Source: an uncultured Oscillospiraceae bacterium (lineage in GTDB: Bacteria; Bacillota_A; Clostridia; Oscillospirales; Oscillospiraceae). From it: a stretch of DNA of 11,524 bases. A program made the translations under genes and the position numbers. Shown here one piece after another: positions 1 through 7,800 of this stretch. The stretch is from contig CAAGIU010000461.1 of assembly GCA_900770015.1 (NCBI GenBank), forward strand, positions 1 to 11,524. Direction: 5' to 3'. Position 1 is the first letter of the stretch. Each line of letters starts with the position of its first letter. The notes under the pieces were generated by a model that was given only the letters and a program-made list of their open reading frames with translations, had not been told where the DNA came from and did no database searches.

Positions 1-20
1 GACGTGTGCTCTTCCGATCT
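1..20. other. Residual Illumina adapter sequence (contig-end artefact)
   Basis: These 20 bases (GACGTGTGCTCTTCCGATCT) are identical to the 3' end of the standard Illumina TruSeq Read 2 adapter, including the CTCTTCCGATCT tail shared by TruSeq adapters. They are not genomic. Their position at the first base shows that this is the true end of an assembled contig built from incompletely trimmed reads. Genomic sequence starts at about position 21, and the first few bases after the adapter should also be treated as low quality. Confidence 0.97.
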
Positions 21-27
21 TGGAAAC

Positions 28-357
28 TCAGTGTGCGGTCGCTGCAACCACTGCGCAGGTATCGTCCCGGGGAATCAGCACATCCTTTGTCACATACAGC
101 GGCAAGCCGTAGAATTCCCACTGCCCCAGCACATAGGCCAGCGGCTCACCCCGGATGATTTTGCGGATGGCCTCCTCAATCTGTCTGACAACCTCGGGCT
201 CCACGGGAGAATCCTTCTGCAAAAGAAATTCCTCATGGGTTTTTCCGGATATGGTGCACACCACATCCCGGGCAATCATGGCCGCCGACTGGGCATCCTC
301 CGTGGCCAGCAGCTCCTTGCGAACCTGCAGATACATTTCGCCGTATCGGATCACCAC
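28..357 (-). CDS. prmC: Release factor glutamine methyltransferase PrmC, N-terminal fragment cut by the contig end
   Basis: PrmC (HemK) methylates the glutamine of the GGQ motif in peptide chain release factors, using S-adenosylmethionine. Only about the first 109 residues of a usual ~280 are present: the helical N-terminal release-factor-binding domain and the linker with EPLAYVLG (71-78), WEFYGL (80-85) and VLIPRDDT (93-100), the start of the methyltransferase domain. The SAM-binding motifs and the NPPY catalytic motif are missing. The start is taken as GTG at 355-357, with GGAGG at 368-372 ten bases upstream; it overlaps the end of the DUF1385 gene by 7 bases, so the two are probably translationally coupled. 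The frame meets a TGA at 28-30, only 7 bases from adapter sequence; this is more likely a read-end error or chimera than a real nonsense mutation. prfA commonly lies next to prmC in Firmicutes and would be outside the window. Confidence 0.88.
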   Translation of the reverse strand: MVIRYGEMYLQVRKELLATEDAQSAAMIARDVVCTISGKTHEEFLLQKDSPVEPEVVRQIEEAIRKIIRGEPLAYVLGQWEFYGLPLYVTKDVLIPRDDTCAVVAATAH

Positions 358-1349
358 CGGTCGCTCCCCTCCTTCTCAGGAAGCACCGCCTGCACGGCGG
401 CAATACCGACTTCAATCATTTTGTCGTCGGGTTCGTTGGTGGTGAAATTCTGCATCCACATACCGGGAGCCGTCAGGATTTTGGTGAACCAGTTGTCATG
501 CCTGCCTGCCCAGCGGTTGATCTCGTAGGTGATGCTGACAACAATGGGCAGAAGCAGCAGCTTGAAGCAGATCATAATGACCCGATAGAGGGCACTTCCC
601 CGCATGGCCTCCAGCGCCGGGAAAACCGCCAGCAGGCCGGAGGATGCCATGGAGAAAATGAGGATGGAGATCACCATCACAACCAGCAGGAAGCTGGTGC
701 CGCAGCGAGGATGCAGTCTTGTCTGCTTACGGACATTTTCCACCGTCAGCGGCAGTCCCGCTTCATAGCAGCGGATGGTCTTATGCTCTGCGCCGTGATA
801 GGCAAACACCCGCTTCATCTCCCCCATCCGGGAAATCAGGATCATATAGGCCATAAAAATGACCATACGGATCAGACCTTCCACCAGGTTCAGCCCGATG
901 GTTGAACGGATGATCCCGTCCAGGAAACCGGAAATCACCATGGGCAGCAGGAAAAACAGCACAATGGACAGCCCCATACCCATGGCCACGGCGATGCCCA
1001 CCACCACCTTCTGGAAGGTTTCGTTTCCCAGCATTTTCTCCAGCCACAGGTCCAGCTTGGAGGGCTCCTCCTGATATTCCTCGGGAGCCAGATCCGCAGA
1101 ACGCATCAGCGCCTTCACGCCCACGACCTGAGAGTCAAAGAAGTTGAACATGCCCCGGATAAAGGGAAGCCGCTTGATGGATTTCGGGGGGATCACCTTT
1201 CTGGGGTGGACCTCCACCGTCATCTCTTTGCCGTTGGTGACGACGACGGCATCCTTCTCCGGGCCGCGCATCATGATGCCTTCAATCAGCGCCTGACCGC
1301 CAATCATGGTTTTGAATTTTTCACCTTGTGTTTTTTCAGAGATAGCCAT
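351..1349 (-). CDS. DUF1385 family (YqhQ-like) membrane protein
   Basis: A 332-residue member of the DUF1385 / YqhQ family, conserved in Firmicutes and some other bacteria and sometimes annotated as a metal-dependent enzyme; its biochemical role is not settled. Family signatures are intact: GGQALIEGIMMRGP (17-30), YHGAEHKTI (184-192), HPRCGTSFLL (213-222) and the C-terminal WMQNFTTNEPDD (288-299). The conserved His, Glu and Cys residues of the middle motifs are plausible metal ligands (inference). Hydrophobic segments near residues 115-140, 155-173, 219-242 and 257-273 suggest a multi-pass membrane protein. The ATG at 1347-1349 follows an AAAGGA ribosome site. It lies 13 bases after the histidine kinase stop and overlaps prmC by 7 bases, so it is in the same operon. 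The DUF1385-prmC pair is a common Firmicutes arrangement; the two-component genes upstream are the less expected part. Confidence 0.9.
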   Translation of the reverse strand: MAISEKTQGEKFKTMIGGQALIEGIMMRGPEKDAVVVTNGKEMTVEVHPRKVIPPKSIKRLPFIRGMFNFFDSQVVGVKALMRSADLAPEEYQEEPSKLDLWLEKMLGNETFQKVVVGIAVAMGMGLSIVLFFLLPMVISGFLDGIIRSTIGLNLVEGLIRMVIFMAYMILISRMGEMKRVFAYHGAEHKTIRCYEAGLPLTVENVRKQTRLHPRCGTSFLLVVMVISILIFSMASSGLLAVFPALEAMRGSALYRVIMICFKLLLLPIVVSITYEINRWAGRHDNWFTKILTAPGMWMQNFTTNEPDDKMIEVGIAAVQAVLPEKEGSDRW

Positions 1350-1362
1350 AGTGTTCCTTTCT

Positions 1363-2802
1363 CTATTGGGTTACAGGCAGGGAAATCGTGACCAGCGTTC
1401 CGCCGCCCTTTGCGTTTTCCAGGGTCAGGCTGCCGTTGTGCAGCTGCATGATCTCCTCACAGACGGCAAGACCGATACCGGTGCCCCGGGCTTTGGAGCT
1501 GCCCTTATAGAATTTCTTTTTGACAAGACCCAGCTCATCCTCGGGGATGCCGGGTCCGAAGTCCCGGATGCGGACCACCACATAGTCGCCCTCCAGGGAC
1601 ATGCTGGCCTCGATGCGCTTTCCGTCCCTGCCGTGCTTGGCGGCATTGTCCAGCACATTCAGGAACACCTGGCGCATTCTCTGACCGTCGCAGGGGATCT
1701 CGGGAATTTCATCGTTGTTTTCCAGATAATCCAGCCGGATCCCATCCTGGGCCAGCCGGCTGCTGTACATATAGACGGTGTCCTCAAACTCGCCCCGGAT
1801 ATCCGTGGGCTCCACATTCAGGGTCATGCGCCCGTCCTGCATCCGGGTGAAGTCCAGCAGCTCCGTGACCATGCCCGTCAGCCGCTTTGCCTCGCTGGAG
1901 ATGATTTTCATACCCTGCCGGGTATCATCGTCCATGGCTTCGTCGGCCAGCAGCGTTTCGCTCCAGCCGTTGATGACCGTCAGCGGTGTGCGCAGCTCGT
2001 GGGAAAGCTGGGAAATGAACTCCGCCTGCATTTTTTCGTTCTGGCTGATCTTTGTGGACATTTCGTTGATGGTGTCCGCCAGCTCCCGGATCTCATCGTC
2101 ATAGGGCGTCTGGATCTGGGCGCCGTAGCTGCCGTTGGCGATCCGCTTGGCTTTCTCCGTGATCTCCGCCACCGGGAGCATGATGGAGCGCATAAAATAC
2201 CCGCTGGTCAGCAGCACCACCACCAGGATCACGCAGAGCACCAGCATGGAGATCACGGCAACCAGGAAAATCTGCCGGTCCAGCAGGCGCGTGGAGGTGA
2301 CAAACCGGAATACGCCGATCACCTCGCCGTTGCTGTAGATCAGCGGACTGGATATGGCCATGATGTGCTCCCCCGTGACGGGGTCATTGCCCACAAAGGG
2401 TTTGCACCACCGGGTGCTCATGGCCTCCGTGATCTCCGGGGTCGTCGGGGATTCGTCGCCCCAGCGGCCGTAGGAGGTGGCGATGAGCTCGCCGCTGCTG
2501 TCTATAAACTGCACCTCAATGCGGTCCCTTGCCTCGTAGGTACGGGCGTAGAGGATGCACGCACGATAAAAGTCCTCGTAGTCCTGCTTGGTGTTTTCCG
2601 CAAAATAGCTGGTGGAGGCGACGGCGCGCTTTTCCAGATCATACTGCATATTGCCGTAGTAATATGCGGCATAGGAGGCCGTAACCGCCGAAACGCAGAC
2701 AAGTCCCAGGGCAAAGATTACACCGATGGTGTTGATCAGCCATCGCCTGCGCAATCCGCCGACCTTCCTTTTCTCCTTCTTCATCCGCTTTAAGCGCCCC
2801 AT
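1363..2802 (-). CDS. Membrane sensor histidine kinase (HAMP, HisKA, HATPase)
   Basis: A 479-residue sensor kinase, presumed partner of the response regulator gene just upstream. A basic N-terminus is followed by a membrane segment (about 22-46), an extracytoplasmic region of about 130 residues, a second membrane segment (about 177-200), a HAMP linker (about 200-253) and the HisKA helix with FISQLSHELRTPL, phosphoacceptor His268. The ATP-binding domain has the N-box NVLDNAAKHG (Asn386), the G1 box DFGPGIP (414-420) and the G2 box GTGIGL (440-445), so the catalytic core is complete. The external region has no motif I can assign to a ligand; it has the size of a single PAS-like or CACHE-like sensor domain (inference). 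The start overlaps the regulator stop by 13 bases (ATG inside its last codons) without a good ribosome site; an in-frame ATG at 2782-2784 is an alternative. Translation is probably coupled to the regulator. Confidence 0.95.
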   Translation of the reverse strand: MGRLKRMKKEKRKVGGLRRRWLINTIGVIFALGLVCVSAVTASYAAYYYGNMQYDLEKRAVASTSYFAENTKQDYEDFYRACILYARTYEARDRIEVQFIDSSGELIATSYGRWGDESPTTPEITEAMSTRWCKPFVGNDPVTGEHIMAISSPLIYSNGEVIGVFRFVTSTRLLDRQIFLVAVISMLVLCVILVVVLLTSGYFMRSIMLPVAEITEKAKRIANGSYGAQIQTPYDDEIRELADTINEMSTKISQNEKMQAEFISQLSHELRTPLTVINGWSETLLADEAMDDDTRQGMKIISSEAKRLTGMVTELLDFTRMQDGRMTLNVEPTDIRGEFEDTVYMYSSRLAQDGIRLDYLENNDEIPEIPCDGQRMRQVFLNVLDNAAKHGRDGKRIEASMSLEGDYVVVRIRDFGPGIPEDELGLVKKKFYKGSSKARGTGIGLAVCEEIMQLHNGSLTLENAKGGGTLVTISLPVTQ

Positions 2803-3476
2803 TTATAGCCCAGACCCCAGACCGTGGTGATATAGGTGGGGTTGGCGGTATCGTCTTCAATCTTGATCCTCAGGCGGCGGATATTCACATCCACGATCTT
2901 CAGCTCGCCCTCGTAGTCCCGTCCCCAGACGGCGGACAGGATATCCTCCCGGGACAGGGCTCTGCCGGGATTCTGCATGAACAGCTTCAGAATGGCGTAC
3001 TCCACCTGGGTCAGGCGGATGCGGTTGCCGTTCTTTTCCAGGGTATGGTTCCGGGTGTTCATCACAAAGGGTCCCTGGGTCAGCAGCTCGGAGCTGACCG
3101 CGCTGTCACCGCCGATGCGGCGGAAGAGGGCGTCGATCCGGGCCGTCAGTTCGGCGGGAGAAAAGGGCTTGGTCACATAGTCGTCCGCACCGGTCATCAG
3201 CCCCGTCACCTTGTCCATTTCCTGGGTTCTGGCCGTCAGCATGATGATGCCGATCTGCTTGCTGGTGGCGCGGATCCTGCGGCACACCTCAAAGCCGTCC
3301 ATATCCGGCAGCATGATATCCAGGATCGCAACACCGATGTCGGGATTCTCCGCCAGCCGGTCCAGAGCCTCCTGGCCGGTACCGGCTTCAATGGCATCGT
3401 ATCCGGCGCGCTTCAGGTTGATCACCACAAAGCTGCGGATATTCACTTCGTCTTCCAAAATCAAAACCTTTTTCAT
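2790..3476 (-). CDS. OmpR/PhoB-family response regulator
   Basis: A 228-residue transcription factor. The N-terminal receiver domain has the acidic pocket Glu8-Asp9, the phosphoacceptor Asp53 in AILDIMLPDMDG, Thr81 and Lys103 (the KPF motif). The C-terminal winged-helix DNA-binding domain (about 132-226) carries LTQVEYAILKLFMQNPG, the recognition-helix region VDVNIRRLRIKIE and the ending YITTVWGLGYKW, all typical of OmpR/PhoB. The frame is open for about 100 codons further upstream, but the start is placed at ATG 3474-3476. There the protein begins MKKVLILEDE, as receiver domains do, and GAGGTGG lies at 3481-3487. That site sits directly after the stop of the upstream lipoprotein gene, 11 bases away, so the two are cotranscribed. 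Its regulon cannot be told from the sequence; it is not obviously PhoP, WalR or another named regulator. Confidence 0.95.
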   Translation of the reverse strand: MKKVLILEDEVNIRSFVVINLKRAGYDAIEAGTGQEALDRLAENPDIGVAILDIMLPDMDGFEVCRRIRATSKQIGIIMLTARTQEMDKVTGLMTGADDYVTKPFSPAELTARIDALFRRIGGDSAVSSELLTQGPFVMNTRNHTLEKNGNRIRLTQVEYAILKLFMQNPGRALSREDILSAVWGRDYEGELKIVDVNIRRLRIKIEDDTANPTYITTVWGLGYKWGA

Positions 3477-3487
3477 ACTTCCACCTC

Positions 3488-4798
3488 TTATGATTCTGCC
3501 GTTTTCCATTCCTGACGGATCAGGTGGAAAGCGGACTGCAGATAGCTTTCCGTAATCCCGTAAATTGCCGAACCGGATTCCAGCTTTGCCGCATAGACCA
3601 CGTCCTCGCCGCGGTACAGGGCAAACCGGTTCTGGGCATCGGCCTGCATATCCCGGTCCTTCCCCGTGAAGCAATACACGCTGAAGACGGGAACCGCCGA
3701 GCCGTAGCTGTAATTCCACATGTAAAAGGTATACACGCTTCCCGCCTTTTCCGCGGCAAACCGATCGATCCATTCGCTGTTGATCTCAATGTACCAGCCA
3801 TCGGAGGGGTTATAGAAGGTGTACAGCTTGTTGGTCTCATTCCCATAGGCATCCACGCTGTACCAGCGGATCATGTTCTGCTCCGTCTGGTTATACATCA
3901 TGGTCACCAGAGCGGGAAGCTCCAGCGTGCCGTCGGAATCCATATCCTCCGCGTAGACGAAATCGTTGCGCAGCGTCTGCATACCGGTCCCCACCTCGCC
4001 GGACAGGGCGATGTTGGTAAACACCCCGGACCGCAGGGCAAAGATGTCGGTGATGATGGACTGCTCGTTGGAGGAGCTGGCCACATAGACCGCAGCCTCC
4101 CCGCTGGAGAGCCGGTTGACCACGATCCGTTTGATCTGATCCGGAGAGGCCGAAAGCTTTGCTTCCACCGAGCCCAGAACGCTTCCGTCGGTGTAGCTGT
4201 AGAGCCTGACCGAGCCGTTGTCCAGGGCCGATTCGCCGTTCTGGATCACCATCAGCTCCCGTCTGCCGTCCTGATTCAGATCGCAGATGGTCAATTTCTG
4301 ATAGACCATGCTCTTGATCTTCTCCGACTGGCCGGAGGCAAAGGAATACAGGGATACGGTTCTCGTCACCTGCTCGTTGATCCAGGTGCCCACGATCAGC
4401 TCGTCCCCGGGCTTATCGTCGATGGGAGCGTACTGGATCTGCTCAAAGCTGGCGCCCTTGCAGACGATGGTCTCCCAGTGCTCGTATTTCCTGTCCGCGT
4501 TCTGTCTGAACAAAAGGATCTGCAGGGAGCTGTCCTTCTCGCCTCTGGCAAAAACCAGATACTCCTCAACGCCGTCGCCGTCCAGATCCGCGGTCTGCAC
4601 CGACTCCTGGTTTTCGCCGGAAACCGGGGCTGCGTAGGTAACGCCCTCCATGGCCGCCTCCACCACTTCCCGCAGGTCGTTGTTCTGGGAAGACCGCCTG
4701 GGCAGGCTGTACATCTCATCCACCGTCCGGCCGGCGCAGCCGCCCAGCAGGAGCATGCCGGCAAGAAGCGCCGCAAAAGCCAATATTCTCTTTTTCAA
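3488..4798 (-). CDS. Lipoprotein with Asp-rich (DxDxDG) repeat-like loops, first gene of the two-component operon
   Basis: A 436-residue secreted lipoprotein. It has a short basic N-terminus, a hydrophobic core and the lipobox LLGGC with acylated Cys21. The mature part contains three spaced Asp-rich loops, DLDGDGVEE (71-79), DLNQDGRRE (173-181) and DMDSDGTLE (285-293), each followed by a hydrophobic strand (YLVF, LMVI, LPAL). A degenerate copy may be IDDKPGDELIV (126-136). This pattern resembles VCBS / FG-GAP beta-propeller blades, where such loops bind calcium. The start is TTG at 4796-4798, with AAAGGAG at 4807-4813 spaced 8 bases; the alternative reading from the TTG just after the ribosome site hits a stop at once. 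Expression is probably driven by the promoter at 4823-4851. Lying 11 bases ahead of the regulator and then the kinase, it could be an external accessory sensor for that system. This is inference; I do not recognise a named family. Confidence 0.88.
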   Translation of the reverse strand: MKKRILAFAALLAGMLLLGGCAGRTVDEMYSLPRRSSQNNDLREVVEAAMEGVTYAAPVSGENQESVQTADLDGDGVEEYLVFARGEKDSSLQILLFRQNADRKYEHWETIVCKGASFEQIQYAPIDDKPGDELIVGTWINEQVTRTVSLYSFASGQSEKIKSMVYQKLTICDLNQDGRRELMVIQNGESALDNGSVRLYSYTDGSVLGSVEAKLSASPDQIKRIVVNRLSSGEAAVYVASSSNEQSIITDIFALRSGVFTNIALSGEVGTGMQTLRNDFVYAEDMDSDGTLELPALVTMMYNQTEQNMIRWYSVDAYGNETNKLYTFYNPSDGWYIEINSEWIDRFAAEKAGSVYTFYMWNYSYGSAVPVFSVYCFTGKDRDMQADAQNRFALYRGEDVVYAAKLESGSAIYGITESYLQSAFHLIRQEWKTAES

Positions 4799-4822
4799 AG
4801 CAGCAACTCCTTTCGACGCAAT

Positions 4823-4851
4823 AGTATACCATATTATTTCCGAAAAGGAAA
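4823..4851 (-). promoter_or_regulatory. Sigma-A-type promoter candidate for the lipoprotein/two-component operon
   Basis: Reading the minus strand, TTTCCT (4846-4851) and TATACT (4823-4828) are separated by exactly 17 bases. The -10 box is preceded by TGG, making an extended -10 (TGnTATACT) that can offset the weak -35 box. Transcription would start near 4816, just upstream of the AAAGGAG site of the lipoprotein gene. The -35 box is one base from the dnaE stop codon (4853-4855). No strong terminator lies between the operons, only a 5-bp TTTCC/GGAAA hairpin, so read-through from dnaE may also contribute. Confidence 0.6.
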
Positions 4852-4852
4852 G

Positions 4853-7800
4853 CTATTTCAGCACAACATTTCCCTCTCCCAGGACATTTTTCAGCTCGTC
4901 CAGCATCAGCTGCTGCAGGCCGCATCTGGTGCCCCGGCGCAGTCTGGTATCGGCAAAGAACAGCACCACCGGGTCCGTGCCGGGAAACATATTCACGATG
5001 GCGCGGATCTTCGGGTAGAGCTTTCCTTCCTCCGTGGGAAGCCTCAGATAGAGCGTCCCGGACAGCTTCCGGGGTCTGTCCTGCTCCAGCATTCTTCTGA
5101 CTCCCGGGTCGGCATAATCCGACATGGGACGGACCCGGTTGACAACGATCTGCGGCTCCTTGTCATCCCGGGCAGAAAGCTTTCCGGTGACCACCACGGC
5201 CTCGTTTTCCCGGACATAGCCGCCGTACTCCCCGATCACATTGCTGAACAGGATCAGCTCCATGGAGGCCGTATCATCCTCGATGGTCACGTAGGCCATC
5301 TGGGTGTTGTTTCTGGTCATTTTGAGCTTGACGGTCTGGACAATACCAGCAATGCTCACGATCTGCTCGTCTTTGTACTGGCTGTCCTCCCCCTTCAGGG
5401 CGAAAATGGGCACCACCGAGGTGTTCTTCAAATAACCCCGGTAATCGTCCATGGGATGTCCCGACAGATAGATTCCCGTGGTCTCCTTTTCCATGGACAT
5501 GAGCTCCCCGGGGGAGAATTCCGGCTTTTGGGGGATCTGCATGGCGGACGGGGCGGCCTCATCGGAAAGCATGGAAAAAAGACCCAGCTGCCCTTCCAGG
5601 TTCTTCTTCCTGGAGGCGGCAATGCCGTCCATCATCCGGTCATACACCGCCAGCAGCTCGCTGCGGTGACGGCCGAAGCAGTCCATGGCGCCGCACTTGA
5701 TGAAATTCTCCACGGCGCGCTTGTTCAGCTCCCCCTCGCCCATCCGCTCCAGGAATTCCTCCAGGCCTGTGAACGGACCGCCCTCGCTGCGCTTGCTGAC
5801 GATGGAACGGATCAGGCCATGCCCCACATTCTTGACCGCGCCCAGACCGAACCGGATGGCGTCGCCCTCCACGGTGAAGTGGTCGTCGGAGTGATTGATG
5901 TCCGGCTTCAGGGTTTCGATGCCCATTTCCCTGCACTCGCTGATATAACCCGCGATTTTCTCTGCGGAGTTCAGAACGGAGGTCATCAGCGCGGCCATAT
6001 ACTGCCTGGGATAGTGGCATTTGAGATACGCCGTCTGATAGGCGACCACCGCGTAGCACACCGCGTGGGCCTTGTTGAAGGCGTAGTTGGCGAAGTCCAC
6101 GATCTCGTCGTAAATGGACTGGGCCACGCCCTCGCTGACGCCCCTGGCAATGGCGCCGGAGATATTCTGCTGGGGATCGCCGTAGACAAAGGCCTTGCGC
6201 TCCGCCTCGATGATCTTCATCTTCTTTTTGGAAATGGCCCTGCGGATATTATCCGCCTGACCCATGGTATAGCCGCCCAGGGAGCGGAAAATCTCAATGA
6301 CCTGCTCCTGATAGACAATGCAGCCGTAGGTGACCTTCAGGATGGGCTCCAGCAGCGGCGTTTTGTAGGTGATCTTTCCGGGATTCAGCTTATTGGCGAT
6401 GAAGGTGGGGATGGAATCCATGGGGCCGGGACGGTACAATGCCACGATGGCGGTGATGTCCTCGATGGAGCCTGCCTTCATGTTCACGCACACGCCGGTC
6501 ATGCCGGCGGATTCCAGCTGGAACACGCCCTGGGTCTTGCCCTGGGTGAGCATGGCAAAGGTCTCGGGGTCGTCATCCGGGATGTTTGCCACCGCAAAAT
6601 CCGGAACCAGCTTCCGGATCTCCTCCTCCGCGTCGTGGATCACCGTCAGGTTCCGCAGACCCAGGAAGTCCATTTTCAGAAGGCCCAGCTCCTCGATGGT
6701 GGTCATGGTGTACTGGGTGACGATGGTGTCGTCATTTCTGGAAAGGGGCACATAGCTGCACACCGGGTCCGCCGTGATCACAACGCCCGCCGCGTGGGTG
6801 GAGGCATTTCTGGGCATTCCCTCCAGGGACATGGCCGTTTCGATGAGGTTTTTGATCCGCGCATCGGTATCGTAGAGCTGCTTGAGCTTGGGGGAGGTCT
6901 CCATGGCCTCCTTCAGGGTGATGTGGGGGGTATTGGGGACCAGCTTGGCGACCACATCGGTTTCCGCGTAGGAGAAATTCAGCGCCCGTCCCACATCCCG
7001 GATGGCGCCCCGGGCTGCCATGGTGCCGAAGGTGACGATCTGCGCCACATGGTCGGCGCCGTATTTTCTGTACACATAGTCAATGACCTCGCCCCGGCGC
7101 TCCTGGCAGAAGTCGGTATCGAAGTCGGGCATGCTGACCCGCTCGGGGTTCAGGAAGCGCTCGAAGATCAGGGAATACTTCATCGGGTCCACTTCCGTGA
7201 TGTGCAGGCAGTAGGCCACGATGGAGGCCGCACCGGAGCCGCGCCCCGGGCCCACAGGGATGCCGGCTTCCTTGGCATAATGGATGAAATCCCAGACGAT
7301 CAGGTAGTAGTTGACATACCCCATCCGGGAGATGACCCCGATCTCATAGGCCAGCCTGTCTTTGTATTCCTGGGGAGCATGGGGATAGCGCTCCCGGAAG
7401 CCGTCATCGCACAGCTTCTGAAAATACGCTTCATTGGTAAATCCCTCCGGCACCGGGAAGGACGGCAGATGGTATTCATGGAACACGAAGTCCAGATTGC
7501 AGGCATCCGCTATTTTGACCGTGTTTTCAAAGGCCTCATCGCAGCCGGGGAACAGCTGCCGCAGCTCCTCCTCGCTTTTCAGGTAGAATTCCTCGGTGGC
7601 GAAGCGCATCCGGTTTTCATCGTCCACCGTCTTGCCGGTCTGAATGCACAGAAGCACATCCTGCATCCTGGCGTCTTCCCTGCGCAGATAGTGGGCGTCG
7701 TTGGTCACCACCAGCGGCAGGCCGGTTTCCCTGGCAAGTCTGCGGACGCCCTGATTCACCGCCTGCTGCTCTTCGATGCCGTGGTCCTGCAGCTCCAGAT

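Noticed and set aside
1306..2793. A plus-strand open frame of 495 codons opposite the histidine kinase
   Set aside because: The minus strand encodes a complete kinase with all catalytic boxes. The antisense translation is low-information, rich in His, Gly and Asp, and shows no family signal.
3477..3773. Extending the response regulator upstream to a 327-residue protein
   Set aside because: The extension overlaps the lipoprotein coding region in another frame and has no domain character. MKKVLILEDE is the canonical receiver start, with GAGGTGG at the right distance.
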